A stretch of DNA of 64,000 nt from GCA-003244245 sp050699955 (GCA_050699955.1 JBOHGD010000010.1:1-64000), one strand, 5' to 3'. Positions 33,308-43,321 are shown, counted from the first letter of the stretch. The notes: a model not told the origin generated them from the sequence alone. A program made the numbers and translations.

Positions 33308-33579
33308 TGCCTGCATCCCCCACGAGCGTGGTCCTGGCCGAGGCGGTGTCAAGCACATCGGTGGCGGACGGACTGGTGTTGCTCGATGAGCGGCGGGGCA
33401 TGATTTATCACCTCAACCACTCCGGGGCCGCCACGATGTCAGCGCTGCTCACTGACGGATATGAGGCTGCGGTGACCGTCCTGTGCGCTCGGTATGCGAT
33501 CACCGCGGACACTGCTCGTCGTGACGTCACCCGGCTGATCGACGAACTGCGGGCTCGTCGTCTGGTGGGTATCTCGTGA
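33304..33579 (+). CDS. Lasso RRE protein (PqqD-like, B1)
   Basis: 91 residues from ATG 33304 (ATGA overlap with the cyclase). A PqqD-type winged fold: SVADGLVLLDERRGMIYHLNHSGA, then RYAITADTARRDVTRLIDEL. It should bind the leader motif YEPPEL of the precursor and bring it to the protease and cyclase. Split B1/B2 organisation is normal in actinobacterial lasso clusters. Confidence 0.9.
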   Translation: MMPASPTSVVLAEAVSSTSVADGLVLLDERRGMIYHLNHSGAATMSALLTDGYEAAVTVLCARYAITADTARRDVTRLIDELRARRLVGIS

Positions 33580-33995
33580 GCGCACCGATCGCGCTGGCCC
33601 CAGCGTGCACCCTGTCGGTCGGTGAGCGCAGCACCGGATTGCTGACCGTAGCAGCGGCGAGAATGTTGCTGGTCCTCACAAGACACCGTCCGAACCGGAT
33701 CCGCCGTGTTCTTCGCCTACTGCGGCGCAGCGGTGGCGAAACGGATCTACGGCGGGCCGAGCGGGCCTGGGGCATCGTCACCACCGTCAGCTTGCGCTGC
33801 GCCAGTGGTCACGGTTGTTTGCGGCGGTCCCTGGCCGTGATCCTGCTGTGTCGGCTACAGGGCATCGACCTGACCTGGCAGGTTGGGTTCCGCTCACCAC
33901 CGCCACAGTCCCATGCCTGGGTTGAAGTCGGTGGGGAACCAGTCTGCGAGACGGTGGATCCCCGCCTGATCTACACGCCGATCCTCACGGTCTGA
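33576..33995 (+). CDS. Lasso leader peptidase (transglutaminase-like, B2)
   Basis: 139 residues from GTG 33576 (GTGA overlap). The Cys-His-Asp protease is seen as Cys in GHGCLRRSLAVILLCRLQG, His in PQSHAWVEVGGEP and a following Asp (VDPRLIY). It cuts the leader after Lys31 so that Gly32 becomes the free amine for ring closure. Length is typical. It needs the RRE protein to find its substrate. Confidence 0.9.
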   Translation: MSAPIALAPACTLSVGERSTGLLTVAAARMLLVLTRHRPNRIRRVLRLLRRSGGETDLRRAERAWGIVTTVSLRCASGHGCLRRSLAVILLCRLQGIDLTWQVGFRSPPPQSHAWVEVGGEPVCETVDPRLIYTPILTV

Positions 33996-34010
33996 GAGGA
34001 ATCCCGACCT

Positions 34011-35159
34011 GTGTCCGAGATCCTCGACCTGCGGCTCGCCGCGTTCGCTGCCTCTCTGCGGGAGGTCGGCGCGGTCCGTTCCGAGCCCATCGAGCGTGCG
34101 TTCGCCACCGTGCAGCGCCATCGCTGCGTCTGCAGATTCCACTATGGCCCGAAGACAATCACCGTGCCGCAGGATCAGCCACCCAGCACCGAAATCCTGG
34201 ACCTCATCTACTCGCACCAGTCGCTGCTGACCAGCACCGGCAGCGAAACGGGACTCCCGTCCTCGTCCTCGGCGCCCACCCTGATGGCCCGAATGCTCGA
34301 AGCCCTCGACCTACAATCCGGCATGCGCGTACTGGAGATCGGCGCCGGTACCGGGTACAACGCCGCACTCATCACCACCGTCACCGGCGCGCCCGTCGTC
34401 ACTGTCGACGCCGGAGCCGACACCGTGCGGAAGGCGGCGCAGTCCGTCCACCGGCTCGGGCTCGACGGACAGATCACCGTCTGCCACGGCGACGGCTACT
34501 TCGGTCAACCCTCCGCCACCCCGTACGACCGGATCATCGTCACCTGCGGTGTGGCCGGCCTGTCCCCGCACTGGCTCGACCAGCTCGCCCCGCGCGGCCT
34601 CGTCATCGCCCCGATCGCGCATGGCGGGATACACCCGATCCTGGTCGCCACCCGTGACCAGGACACGGTGCGCGCGAAAGCCGTGCTATGGGCCGATTTC
34701 ATGCCCGCCGCCGGACCGTTGCGGCCCGCCGAACTGGTCGGCCACGACCCCGCCGACTACCTGCCGCCCGCCGCGGTGACCCGGGTACCCGACGCGAGTC
34801 CGGCACGGACCACTGCCGCCTACAACGACCTGTGGTTCTTCCTGGCCACCAGAGATTCCCGCATCACCCGCGCATACCTGGCCGACGGCACCACCGACCC
34901 CACCCTGGGTGCCTGCGCACTGCACGCCCCGGCACGCGGGACCGCATGGGTGCAGACCGACGGCAGCATCACCACCGTGGGGGAGCCCGGGGTGGCCACC
35001 GAACTCCTCACTCTCCTCCAAACCTGGGAGACCCTCGGCTGCCCCTCGCTCACCCGGCACATGTGCACGTTCGACCAGGCCGGACACCCCGAGACGCCGC
35101 TATGGATCCCGCAGGATTGGAGCCAGCTCGCCGCAGCGCCTACGGTCGGAGCCGATTAG
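34011..35159 (+). CDS. PIMT-like O-methyltransferase, probably lasso aspartimide-forming
   Basis: 382 residues from GTG 34011 with GAGAGGA 10 bases upstream. The first ~220 residues are a protein-L-isoaspartate methyltransferase fold: VLEIGAGTGYNAALITTV for SAM, and DRIIVTCGVAGL. About 150 extra C-terminal residues (YNDLWFFLATRDS and on) are absent in housekeeping PIMT, whose length is about 210-230, but are present in the methyltransferases of aspartimidylated lasso peptides such as lihuanodin and cellulonodin. Prediction: it methylates an Asp side chain of the folded lasso, which then cyclises to a succinimide. Last gene of the operon; it converges on the XRE gene with a 4-base overlap. Confidence 0.85.
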   Translation: MSEILDLRLAAFAASLREVGAVRSEPIERAFATVQRHRCVCRFHYGPKTITVPQDQPPSTEILDLIYSHQSLLTSTGSETGLPSSSSAPTLMARMLEALDLQSGMRVLEIGAGTGYNAALITTVTGAPVVTVDAGADTVRKAAQSVHRLGLDGQITVCHGDGYFGQPSATPYDRIIVTCGVAGLSPHWLDQLAPRGLVIAPIAHGGIHPILVATRDQDTVRAKAVLWADFMPAAGPLRPAELVGHDPADYLPPAAVTRVPDASPARTTAAYNDLWFFLATRDSRITRAYLADGTTDPTLGACALHAPARGTAWVQTDGSITTVGEPGVATELLTLLQTWETLGCPSLTRHMCTFDQAGHPETPLWIPQDWSQLAAAPTVGAD

Positions 35160-36532
35160 GCCGCCAGCAGAACCGAGTCGAGTTGGTGCCGGAGCGCATC
35201 GACTGACGGACCGGTGTGACGGGCGGTGGCGTTGCGGAGCCGACGCAGGTCATCGGTCAGCCGAGCGGAACGCATACCGTTGCCGAGATCGAGTGCCCGG
35301 TGGGACAGGGCGATCCCCTCATCCCGGTCACCGTGCAGCAACTCCAGCGTCGCGAGACCGACGGTGCCTATTGCGCGACGCCGCTGCTCGATGTCTGCGA
35401 AGTTCAACCCGGCGCGCAAGTGGTCACTCGCGGCGGCGGCAGCACCCGGATCGCCCAGGCCTGGGTAAAACAGGGCGTGGCCGTTGTCCAGCCTCAAATA
35501 TGCCTCACTCGCCTGCCGAAAGTAGGACGCGACTGTTGACTGCTCTGCAGGCCGCTGGTCGGCGAAGCGGTCCTCGGCCGCCGATATTGCCGACCGGCAG
35601 TCGGCGACGCGCCCGGCGACACCGAGAACTCGCCCGTGGGAGCAGTGCATGATCGCGCCACCGGTGCCGCTCACCCGATCTGCGCGCAGCTGCGCCAGCT
35701 CGATCAGGCTCAGTGCGTCATCGAGTTGCCCGCGGTTAACCGCCTGCTGAGACATATCGGTGAGTACTTCGGCTCGTAGGTCCCAGTCCTGGGCTTCCTC
35801 GGCGCAGTACAGGGCCAGCCGGAAGCAGCGCAGCGCCGTCTCGTGGTGCCCGGCGTCAACATCACCCCAGCCAGCCATGTCCGCCAGCGACCCCACCGCC
35901 GAATGCAGCTCAAGACGGGTTGAACCCTCGGTCCCGCCCCGCAACAGCCCAGCCGCCCATCGCACCTGCCCGAGCATCGCGTCCCGGCACGCGCCGCCAC
36001 CGTACTGTTCCCGCCACGACCGGAACATCGCGGTTGCGAAGCGAACCTGCTCGACATCCGTGCGACCGACCCGGCCTGGCACGATCGGATTTGCGGGCAA
36101 TGACAGCACCTCGCGCACCGGATCGGGCAATGCGAGGCCCATGCCGACGACACCCAGACCCAGACCAGTACCCAGCCCGAGGCGGATGAACTCGTTGCGT
36201 CGCACTGCGTCCACCTCCCGACCACCGTCGGTCAGCTCCCCGGGCTCCACCGTAGCCCGGGAGCGGCGGGAGTAGAAGCCGAGCTCGGCATCGGTGACGA
36301 CGCCCAGCACAGTCCGAAACGCCTCCCGGTAACGCGCATTCGGCCACGTGATCAACCCCCGCTCCAGTTTGCTCACATGATCGGCGTCGATCGCCGCTTC
36401 CGTCGTGAACAGCCGCCAATGCGCCTCACCGACCGCCTCGGCCAGCTGATGCTGCGTCAGCAGACGAGCCACACGCGCCGTCAGCAGCAGCCGATTCGGC
36501 ACCGGCTCCGCTGCCCCATTCCCCGCCGACAT
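35156..36532 (-). CDS. XRE-family regulator with TPR-like C-terminus
   Basis: 458 residues from ATG 36532 (AAGGGGAGCG just upstream; ATG 36556 is less likely). An N-terminal helix-turn-helix (LLTQHQLAEAVGEAHWRLF ... HVSKLERGLITWP), a hydrophobic stretch (LGLGTGLGLGVVGMGLALP, about 118-136), and a long helical repeat region (RCFRLALYCAEEAQDWDLRA, DDALSLIELAQLRAD). These large actinomycete regulators sense ligands through the TPR part. It points toward the lasso operon and may or may not control it. Confidence 0.82.
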   Translation of the reverse strand: MSAGNGAAEPVPNRLLLTARVARLLTQHQLAEAVGEAHWRLFTTEAAIDADHVSKLERGLITWPNARYREAFRTVLGVVTDAELGFYSRRSRATVEPGELTDGGREVDAVRRNEFIRLGLGTGLGLGVVGMGLALPDPVREVLSLPANPIVPGRVGRTDVEQVRFATAMFRSWREQYGGGACRDAMLGQVRWAAGLLRGGTEGSTRLELHSAVGSLADMAGWGDVDAGHHETALRCFRLALYCAEEAQDWDLRAEVLTDMSQQAVNRGQLDDALSLIELAQLRADRVSGTGGAIMHCSHGRVLGVAGRVADCRSAISAAEDRFADQRPAEQSTVASYFRQASEAYLRLDNGHALFYPGLGDPGAAAAASDHLRAGLNFADIEQRRRAIGTVGLATLELLHGDRDEGIALSHRALDLGNGMRSARLTDDLRRLRNATARHTGPSVDALRHQLDSVLLAA

Positions 36533-36711
36533 CGCTCCCCTTTTCCCAGCCCGCATCCCGGCCGCTCGTTTGCCACGACAACGCGAGGTCTCCGACCGGT
36601 TCGATCACGGCCGTGTGTTAGGGCGATCACAATACCGAGCGTTGCCGACTCGACACGCACTCATCGGCCAGCAACGACCGCGATCGGCGAGTCCTCCTAG
36701 CAAAATGGCGG

Positions 36712-38256
36712 TTACTCCTGCGGGTTGCCACCTTCGCCTTCAGCTTGTCCATCTTGTCGGGTCGTCTTTGCGGCTTCGAGGGCTTCGGCGACGGCGGCGA
36801 ACTCGTTGAGGGCGGCTTGGAGGTCGTCGACGATCTCCTGGGCGATCACTTCGGGTGGTGGCAGGTTGTCGCTGTCCTCGGCGTCCGGGTCGCGTAGCCA
36901 GGTAATGTCCAGGTTGGCCTTGTCGCGGGCCATCAGTTCGTCGTAGTCGAACGCTTTGAAACGCTCGGTCTCGGTGCGTTCGCTGCGCGACTTGCCGGGC
37001 AGGTAGCAGTCGACAAAGTCCTGCAGGTGCTCGCGGGCGAGTTTGCGCTGACGCAGGGTGAAGTGCTGGCCGGTGCGCAAGTCGTAGACCCACAGTTTCG
37101 AGGTCCACGACTTGTCCAGCCGGGCGCGTTGCTTGTCGAAGAACAGCACATTGGCCTTGACCCCACCGGCGTAGAAGATGCCAGTGGGCAGGCGCAGCAG
37201 GGTGTGCACGTCGCACTCGTCGAGTAGCCGGCGCCGGATGGTCTCACCCGCGCCGCCTTCGAAGAGCACGTTGTCCGGCACGACGACGGCCGCGCGGCCT
37301 CCGACGGTCAGCAGGCGGTAGATGTGCTGGACGAAGTTGAGCTGCTTGTTGCTCGTGGTCACCCAGAAGTCGTCACGCTCGTAGGAATCGTCGTCGCGGG
37401 TGACGCGGCCGAACTCGTCGACGGTGCTGAACCCGGATTTCCGGCCGAACGGCGGATTGGCCAGCACCAGTGTCGCGTGGTGGCGTGGCGTCTCGGCCAG
37501 GGAGTCGTGCACCTCGATGAGTTCCGGACCACTGGACCTGCCGATACCGTGCAGGAGCAGGTTCATCTGCGCCAGCCGCGCGGTGTCCTCCACCAGTTCG
37601 ACACCGCGAATCCCTCCCCCGGACAGGTGCCGGGCGTCCTCGGGGGACAGCTCGTCGCCGTAGTTCTCCTGGATGTACTCGTAGGCGGCGAGCAGGAAGC
37701 CGCCAGTGCCGCATGCCGGGTCGATGATGGTGTCCCGCGCGGTGGGCTGCATACAGTCGACCATCGCCTGAATGAGCGCCCGAGGGGTGAAGTACTGTCC
37801 GGCGCCGGACTTGACGTCCTCCGCGCCCTTCTCCAACAGCGCCTCGTAGGCGTCACCCTTGATGTCGACCTTGGTGGCCGACCAGTTCTGCTGGTCGATC
37901 AGGTCAACGATCAGCCGCTTGAGCGTGGCCGCGTTGCGAATCTTGTTCTGTGCATTGTGGAAGATCCGGCCCAGCGCACCAGATTTTCTGCCAAGCTGGT
38001 CCAGAATATTGTCGTAAACGTTCTTCAGATCCGTCGCATCGGCGTCGAGCAGCGTCTGCCAGCCCAGATGTTCGGGCACGATCTCCTCGCGACCGCCCAA
38101 CTTCCGCCCGGCCCGCTCGTGCGCCATCTTGAGAAACAGCAGCAGGGTGAGCTGATCGACATAATCGATCGTGGACACCCCGTCATGCCGCAACACGTGG
38201 CAGTAACTCCACAGCTTGTCCACCAACTGCCGAGCATCAAGGTTGGCGGCGCTCAC
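36712..38256 (-). CDS. hsdM: Type I restriction system methyltransferase subunit
   Basis: 514 residues. N6-adenine methyltransferase: SAM site DPACGTGGFLLAAYEY (from 179), catalytic NPPF (267-270), and an N-terminal helical HsdM_N domain (LWSYCHVLRHDGVSTIDYVDQLTLLLFLKM). With HsdS it methylates the host recognition site; with HsdR it forms the restriction complex. Its start overlaps the hsdS stop by 4 bases. A 103-bp fragment of a close relative lies at 29893-29995. Confidence 0.95.
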   Translation of the reverse strand: MSAANLDARQLVDKLWSYCHVLRHDGVSTIDYVDQLTLLLFLKMAHERAGRKLGGREEIVPEHLGWQTLLDADATDLKNVYDNILDQLGRKSGALGRIFHNAQNKIRNAATLKRLIVDLIDQQNWSATKVDIKGDAYEALLEKGAEDVKSGAGQYFTPRALIQAMVDCMQPTARDTIIDPACGTGGFLLAAYEYIQENYGDELSPEDARHLSGGGIRGVELVEDTARLAQMNLLLHGIGRSSGPELIEVHDSLAETPRHHATLVLANPPFGRKSGFSTVDEFGRVTRDDDSYERDDFWVTTSNKQLNFVQHIYRLLTVGGRAAVVVPDNVLFEGGAGETIRRRLLDECDVHTLLRLPTGIFYAGGVKANVLFFDKQRARLDKSWTSKLWVYDLRTGQHFTLRQRKLAREHLQDFVDCYLPGKSRSERTETERFKAFDYDELMARDKANLDITWLRDPDAEDSDNLPPPEVIAQEIVDDLQAALNEFAAVAEALEAAKTTRQDGQAEGEGGNPQE

Positions 38257-39689
38257 ATCAAGCTCCTCTGATCGACGTTCTTCGTAACGCGCCGTCCCCG
38301 CTTGGGCTTCGGCTCCGCCGCCCGCTCGACCCTGATCCGTTCCAGCAGCACCGAAGCAGGCTCATCACTGGGGTCCTGCGCCATCAGCGTTCCAGCAAAT
38401 GCTTCTGTAAGAAGCGAGCGACGGAGCTGCTCCGCTCGTCTGAGTGCCCGCCGCAGTGCATCGGCTAGGTGATCCAGTTCGATGAGGTGGTCCTCGACCA
38501 GAGCTACAAGTGCAGACTGCTCATTCTGCGGCGGAATTGGAACGGGTAGTAGACGGATCTTCGACAAGCTGATCGACGCCAAGTTGACACTTTGTTTACC
38601 GTTGCGTTCACACCAACCCTTGCCGAAGGTGTTGGCGTGCCAGGCAAGAAGTTTCGGCTCCAGCTTATTGTCGCGAACACGCGCACGGAACACATGGTTC
38701 TGGTGTATGCATTCCGGAATCTGCTCTTCCCAGATCCATCCCCGGCCCAGCTTGTCGCGGTCGCCACCCTCATTTAACAGCACGTCTCCCTTTTGCAGGA
38801 GGAGCTGTTCAATCTTGCCGACTGACGATCGTATTACGGCAACCTGGTCGAGGTTGAGACGCCCTCGCTGAACATTGGCGACACGCAGGTACTGAATTTC
38901 TGGCAGCTCAACGTCGACCTGCTTCTTGGCGTCCTTTGTTACTCCACCCACAACGTCAGCAATCTCCGCGAGCCGAGCCCACTTCCAATCTCCGGGCAAT
39001 GGGGGAAGTTCGCCGTCCTGAACGCCAACGAAGGTCGGCAGGGAGGCAGGAGGCTCGGCGACTGGCACGAAGGCCCCAGTGCATGCAGCTGCGATAAACC
39101 GATCCCGATGCTGGGCGATTCTCTCGGCGGTTGCAGCCAGGATCGCGTGACCAGCATCGATGCGAGATAGGTAGCCTTCGAGTGCAGTAACTATACGTCG
39201 CTGCTCGGCGAGTGGGGGTACTGGAATAACTATGGGGCTCAATTTTGACACACTGAGGGTGTGGAGGCCCGAAGTGGAAGCTCCTACTCTTTCGACTTGC
39301 GCGGAGATAACTGGAGAGTTCCATAAGTATTCAAGATATTGCGCACTCATTCCTTGAACGGGTCGAACTCTGATTAGGTGATTCTGGTGGACACAGTTCG
39401 GAACCTGACCGTTCCACATCGCCGCGCGGCCGAGTTGACTGAGGGTACCGTTTCCCTCGACCACTAGAAGGTCGCCCGCTTTGATCCGGTACCGTTCCAG
39501 CTCACCGTCGAATAACTCGACCTCGTGGACCTCCGACAGATCCAGGCGCCCTCTAGCCACATTGGCAACCCTTAAGAATGGGTACTTATTGACTATCGGT
39601 CGACGCTTGGCTTGTTTCTGGATGCCACCTTGTATGTCTGCGACCTCATCGAGCCGCGCCCATTCCCAGCCCTTTGGCAGATTGGTCAT
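38253..39689 (-). CDS. hsdS: Type I restriction specificity subunit
   Basis: 478 residues with two target-recognition domains, each opening alike: LPKGWEWARLDEVADIQGGI (about 4-23) and LPGDWKWARLAEIADVVGGV (about 229-248), and each ending in a conserved helix (PLAEQRRIVTALEGYL and PQNEQSALVALVEDHL). The two halves read the two parts of a split DNA target. Base composition here is lower in GC than in neighbours, typical for exchanged hsdS genes. Overlaps hsdR and hsdM by 4 bases each. Confidence 0.94.
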   Translation of the reverse strand: MTNLPKGWEWARLDEVADIQGGIQKQAKRRPIVNKYPFLRVANVARGRLDLSEVHEVELFDGELERYRIKAGDLLVVEGNGTLSQLGRAAMWNGQVPNCVHQNHLIRVRPVQGMSAQYLEYLWNSPVISAQVERVGASTSGLHTLSVSKLSPIVIPVPPLAEQRRIVTALEGYLSRIDAGHAILAATAERIAQHRDRFIAAACTGAFVPVAEPPASLPTFVGVQDGELPPLPGDWKWARLAEIADVVGGVTKDAKKQVDVELPEIQYLRVANVQRGRLNLDQVAVIRSSVGKIEQLLLQKGDVLLNEGGDRDKLGRGWIWEEQIPECIHQNHVFRARVRDNKLEPKLLAWHANTFGKGWCERNGKQSVNLASISLSKIRLLPVPIPPQNEQSALVALVEDHLIELDHLADALRRALRRAEQLRRSLLTEAFAGTLMAQDPSDEPASVLLERIRVERAAEPKPKRGRRVTKNVDQRSLM

Positions 39690-42600
39690 GCGGGGAGTTC
39701 CTTGTTCAGTTCGGTCAGCAGGGCGCGGGCGCGTTCGTCGTCGCCGAAAGCCTCACAGAAGCCGTCGGCGCCACCGTATTCGGTGAACGGTGGGTCGTCG
39801 AGGGTGTCCTCGGCGACGTGCAGGCGGCTGGCGATGGCGGCGGCGATGTGGTCGATGAACCAGCGCTGGTCCACCGTGAACCGGCGCCCGGCCTGCTCCT
39901 GGCGGGTCAGCCAGTTGGCCAGCCGTTCCTCGATCACGCTGCGGTAGGGGTGCAGGCCGGAATCCAAACCCAGTTCGTAGCGCAGGATGCTGACCAGCTC
40001 GGGCACGCCCTTGTGGCCGCCGTTGCCGGTTGCGATGCCGAGCTTGCGGTAGGCGTCCCACAGCAGAGCGGGTGTCCACTGGTGCGGCGGTCGCTTGATC
40101 TGCTGCGCGAGGTCCGCGAGCTGGGCGTACACCGCGCGTGGATCACGGCGGGGGTCGGAGAAAGCGACCCGCAAGGCAGCAGTCAAGTCCCGGTTCTCCT
40201 CAAGGTAGGCCCGCCAGTCCTCGACGGTCCGCTGCGCGCCGTGCCGGTCCAGGGTGCGCGCCTCCACCGAGAGCAGCACATCCTGGGTGTGCTCGTCGAA
40301 CGGCAGATCGTACTTGCGGCGGATGCTGAGGATCCGGGCGCGGAACTCGGGATCGGCCAGCGGCGCCACCGCCTCGACCACCAGTTGATGTTGCGCCGCA
40401 GCGCCCCCGGCCACCCGCGCGGCCTCCTGAACGTCCTCGTCGGTCGCCTCGGCCAGGTCCCGGGCGATCTGGTGCACCGACCGGCCACCAACGGTAGCCA
40501 GCTCGTCCCGCTCGGCCCCGGTGATCTGCCCGTTCAACGCGGCCAGCCGGGCGGACAGTGCCGCCGCCTCGTCAGTATTGATGGTGTGGTTGGCCGCCTT
40601 GGCCAGCAGCTTCTGCAGGCTGACCTGGCGCTGGCCGGCCGGTTGCAGTGGCTTGGCCTCCACCAGTTCCGAGTCGGTCACCCCCACCGCGTCGACCAGC
40701 AGGAACTTGGTCTTCGCCGCCGCGTCCGGCGTCACGGTCTGGAACTCGTCGGCGTCGATGGTGCGCGCGCCGCGCCCCTTCATCTGCTCGAAGTAGGTCG
40801 AGCTGGACACCCCGCGCAGGAAGAACACGCACTCCAGCGGACGAACGTCGGTGCCGGTGGCGATCATGTCGACGGTCACCGCGACCCGCATCGACGCCTT
40901 GGTGCGGAAGTCCTTGAGCGCCTGCTCCGGGTCGTCCGACCGGTAGGTGATCTTCGTGCAGAACTCGTTGCCCGCGTGGAAGATCTCCCGGACGGCGTCG
41001 ACGATCTGGTCCGCGTGCACATCGGTCTTGGCGAAGATCAGCGTCTTGGGCACGTGCTCGCGGCGGGGGAAGTACTCCCGCCACCCGTCGGCGAACGCCT
41101 GGACCGCGGTGCGGATCTGGCTGGGGTTCATCACCGACCGGCCGATCTGGTCGCCCCGATAGTCCAGCGCGGTGTCGAGCTGCTCGTAGCGCTCGCGGCG
41201 GGTGTGCAGGTCCATGATCCGCACCGGCAGGTGCGCCGGGATGCTGCCGCCGTGTTCGCCGACCTGTGTGTAGATGCGCATGATCTCGAAGTCGACGTTC
41301 ACCCCGTCTGCCACCGCCTGGCGGAAGGTGTACTGCGAGACCAGGTTCTCGTGGAAGAAACCGTAGGTCTGCGCCACCGGCGTGGCCGTGAGCCCGACCA
41401 GATGCGCGTCGAAGTACTCCAGCACCGCGCGCCACTTGCCGTAGATGGAGCGGTGGCATTCGTCGACCACGACGAGGTCGAAGGTCTCCGGTGGGATCGC
41501 GGCGTTGTAGCCGAGGTCGACAGCCTCGTCGATGTCGTAGTCGTCGAGGTCCGGGTCGTCGTCCTCCGGTGGCAGTTCCTCGCCGCGCAGCATCCGGTAG
41601 AGCCGTTGCACCGTGCTGATCACGATGCTCGCCGAGTCCAGCAGCGTCGTGCTGGTGAGCCGCTGCACGTTGTACAGCTCGGCGAACTTCGAGTGGTCGT
41701 CCGGCGTCTCGAACCGGGTGTACTCCGCCTTGGCCTGGCGGCCCAGGTTGTTGCGGTCGACCAGGAACAGCACCCGCCGAGCCCCGGCGTGCTTGAGCAG
41801 CCGGTAGGAGGCGTTGACCACGGTGTAGGTCTTGCCCGCGCCGGTGGCCATCTGGATCAGCGCGCGCGGGCGGTCCTCGGCCAGCGACTGCTCCAGCCCG
41901 GTGATCGCCTCCACCTGGTTCGGGCGCAGGTCATCGGTGACCAGCTCCGGCATCTCCCGCAGCCGGGCGCGAAACGTCGGCGCCTGCGGGTTCGCTTCGG
42001 CCTCACGGATCCAGCGGGCGATCGTCGCGGGCTGGTGGAAGGAGAACACCCGCCTGCTGCGTGGCGTGGGGTCGAGCCCGTTGGTGAACCGGGTCTCCAC
42101 CGCGCTCGACTCGTAGCGCAGCGGCAACGGCGTGCGCCAGGCGCCGAGGCGCTGCCCCGGCGTCAGCCCGGCCGCGTACCGGTCGGACTGGCGCTCCACG
42201 CCGACCAGGCCGCCGCCCTCCCGCTTGGCCTCGATCACGCCGACGATCGCGCCGTCGACGTAGAGCAGGTAGTCGGCCCGGCCGCTGGCCAGCGTCACCT
42301 CGCGCACCGCGACACCCTGCGCGGCCAGCAGGTTGGTGGTTGCGACGTCCTGCACCACCCAGCCGGCCTGGGTCAGCATCCGGTCGATGACGCGGCGCAC
42401 CTGCAGCTCGGACAGCGGCGGCCGGCTGGCGATCTGGGACTGCTCGACGAGCAGGTCGCGACGAGCCGCGCTGATCCTGGGCGGCGACTCCGCACGTCGG
42501 GTGAGATCGCGGCCCAGTTCTTCGATGCGGGTGGACAGCTCGGCGACGAGCCGGTGGAGATCGCCCTGCGCCCGGACCGCCGCCAGTATCTCTGCCTGGG

Positions 42601-43207
42601 CGTCACGTTGGGCCTTCGCCTCGGCGGTGGCCACCGAGGCCTGATCGTCCAGCCGCAGCCGCATCTCGACCAGCTCGGCGTAATAGCTGCCCAGCTGGTC
42701 CCTGAGCTCGGTCAGGGCAGCGGCATCGGCCTGGTCCCGCTGTGTGCCGATCCCCGAGGGCGGCTGGGGCGGGACGAAGGGAGGCGCATCTCGTGCCTGC
42801 GTGACCGTGCGGTGGAACCAGGCGCCCAGGTCGTAACAGGTCCGCACGAGCACCAATGCGTCTCGCTGTGCGGCGAATCCCTCGTGCACGGCCTTGTTCC
42901 CGGTGTCGCGGACGGCGTTGAACCAGGAATGCACCCGCCCGTTGAGGACGCCCTGGTCGAGCAGCACCTTCAGGCGTTTGTACTGCGTGTCCCGGTCGGC
43001 CGGAATCCGAATACCGAAGGTCGTCACCAGCGCGGTCACCAGTTGCTCGCCGAACTGCCGAGCCTTGATCATCGAGGTGTTCGGATCGGTGAACACCAGC
43101 GACTCGGCGGCGGCGCCGTATCCGACCAGCACCGGCTCGTGTTCCAGCAGGAATCCGAAGTTGGGCGTGCGCTGCGCCAACTCCCCCAGCCGCGGATCCA
43201 CCGTCAC
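39686..43207 (-). CDS. hsdR: Type I restriction endonuclease/translocase subunit
   Basis: 1173 residues from GTG 43207. Order: DUF4145-like N-terminal domain (about 15-135), coiled coil (165-245), nuclease domain with Asp311 and EAK 326-328 (ASGRADYLLYVDGAIVGVIE), helicase motifs with Walker A MATGAGKT (453-460) and DECH (582-585), then the C-terminal EcoEI_R_C-type region. It translocates DNA with ATP and cuts foreign DNA. First gene of the hsdR-hsdS-hsdM operon, all ATGA-coupled. A 1190-codon open frame on the other strand is only an antisense shadow. Confidence 0.95.
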   Translation of the reverse strand: MTVDPRLGELAQRTPNFGFLLEHEPVLVGYGAAAESLVFTDPNTSMIKARQFGEQLVTALVTTFGIRIPADRDTQYKRLKVLLDQGVLNGRVHSWFNAVRDTGNKAVHEGFAAQRDALVLVRTCYDLGAWFHRTVTQARDAPPFVPPQPPSGIGTQRDQADAAALTELRDQLGSYYAELVEMRLRLDDQASVATAEAKAQRDAQAEILAAVRAQGDLHRLVAELSTRIEELGRDLTRRAESPPRISAARRDLLVEQSQIASRPPLSELQVRRVIDRMLTQAGWVVQDVATTNLLAAQGVAVREVTLASGRADYLLYVDGAIVGVIEAKREGGGLVGVERQSDRYAAGLTPGQRLGAWRTPLPLRYESSAVETRFTNGLDPTPRSRRVFSFHQPATIARWIREAEANPQAPTFRARLREMPELVTDDLRPNQVEAITGLEQSLAEDRPRALIQMATGAGKTYTVVNASYRLLKHAGARRVLFLVDRNNLGRQAKAEYTRFETPDDHSKFAELYNVQRLTSTTLLDSASIVISTVQRLYRMLRGEELPPEDDDPDLDDYDIDEAVDLGYNAAIPPETFDLVVVDECHRSIYGKWRAVLEYFDAHLVGLTATPVAQTYGFFHENLVSQYTFRQAVADGVNVDFEIMRIYTQVGEHGGSIPAHLPVRIMDLHTRRERYEQLDTALDYRGDQIGRSVMNPSQIRTAVQAFADGWREYFPRREHVPKTLIFAKTDVHADQIVDAVREIFHAGNEFCTKITYRSDDPEQALKDFRTKASMRVAVTVDMIATGTDVRPLECVFFLRGVSSSTYFEQMKGRGARTIDADEFQTVTPDAAAKTKFLLVDAVGVTDSELVEAKPLQPAGQRQVSLQKLLAKAANHTINTDEAAALSARLAALNGQITGAERDELATVGGRSVHQIARDLAEATDEDVQEAARVAGGAAAQHQLVVEAVAPLADPEFRARILSIRRKYDLPFDEHTQDVLLSVEARTLDRHGAQRTVEDWRAYLEENRDLTAALRVAFSDPRRDPRAVYAQLADLAQQIKRPPHQWTPALLWDAYRKLGIATGNGGHKGVPELVSILRYELGLDSGLHPYRSVIEERLANWLTRQEQAGRRFTVDQRWFIDHIAAAIASRLHVAEDTLDDPPFTEYGGADGFCEAFGDDERARALLTELNKELPA

Positions 43208-43321
43208 CGCTCACCCATCCGTATCCGGCATGGTGCGCGACGCTAACACCAGGCGAACGCCCGCACCCTCAACACTGATCCATCGCCGGCATCGGACACC
43301 GCGTTGCAGGGAACGGTCACA

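Noticed and set aside
39674..43246. 1190-codon open frame on the plus strand opposite hsdR
   Set aside because: It mirrors hsdR codon by codon; long antisense frames are expected in GC-rich codon-biased DNA. hsdR has all family motifs, this frame has none.
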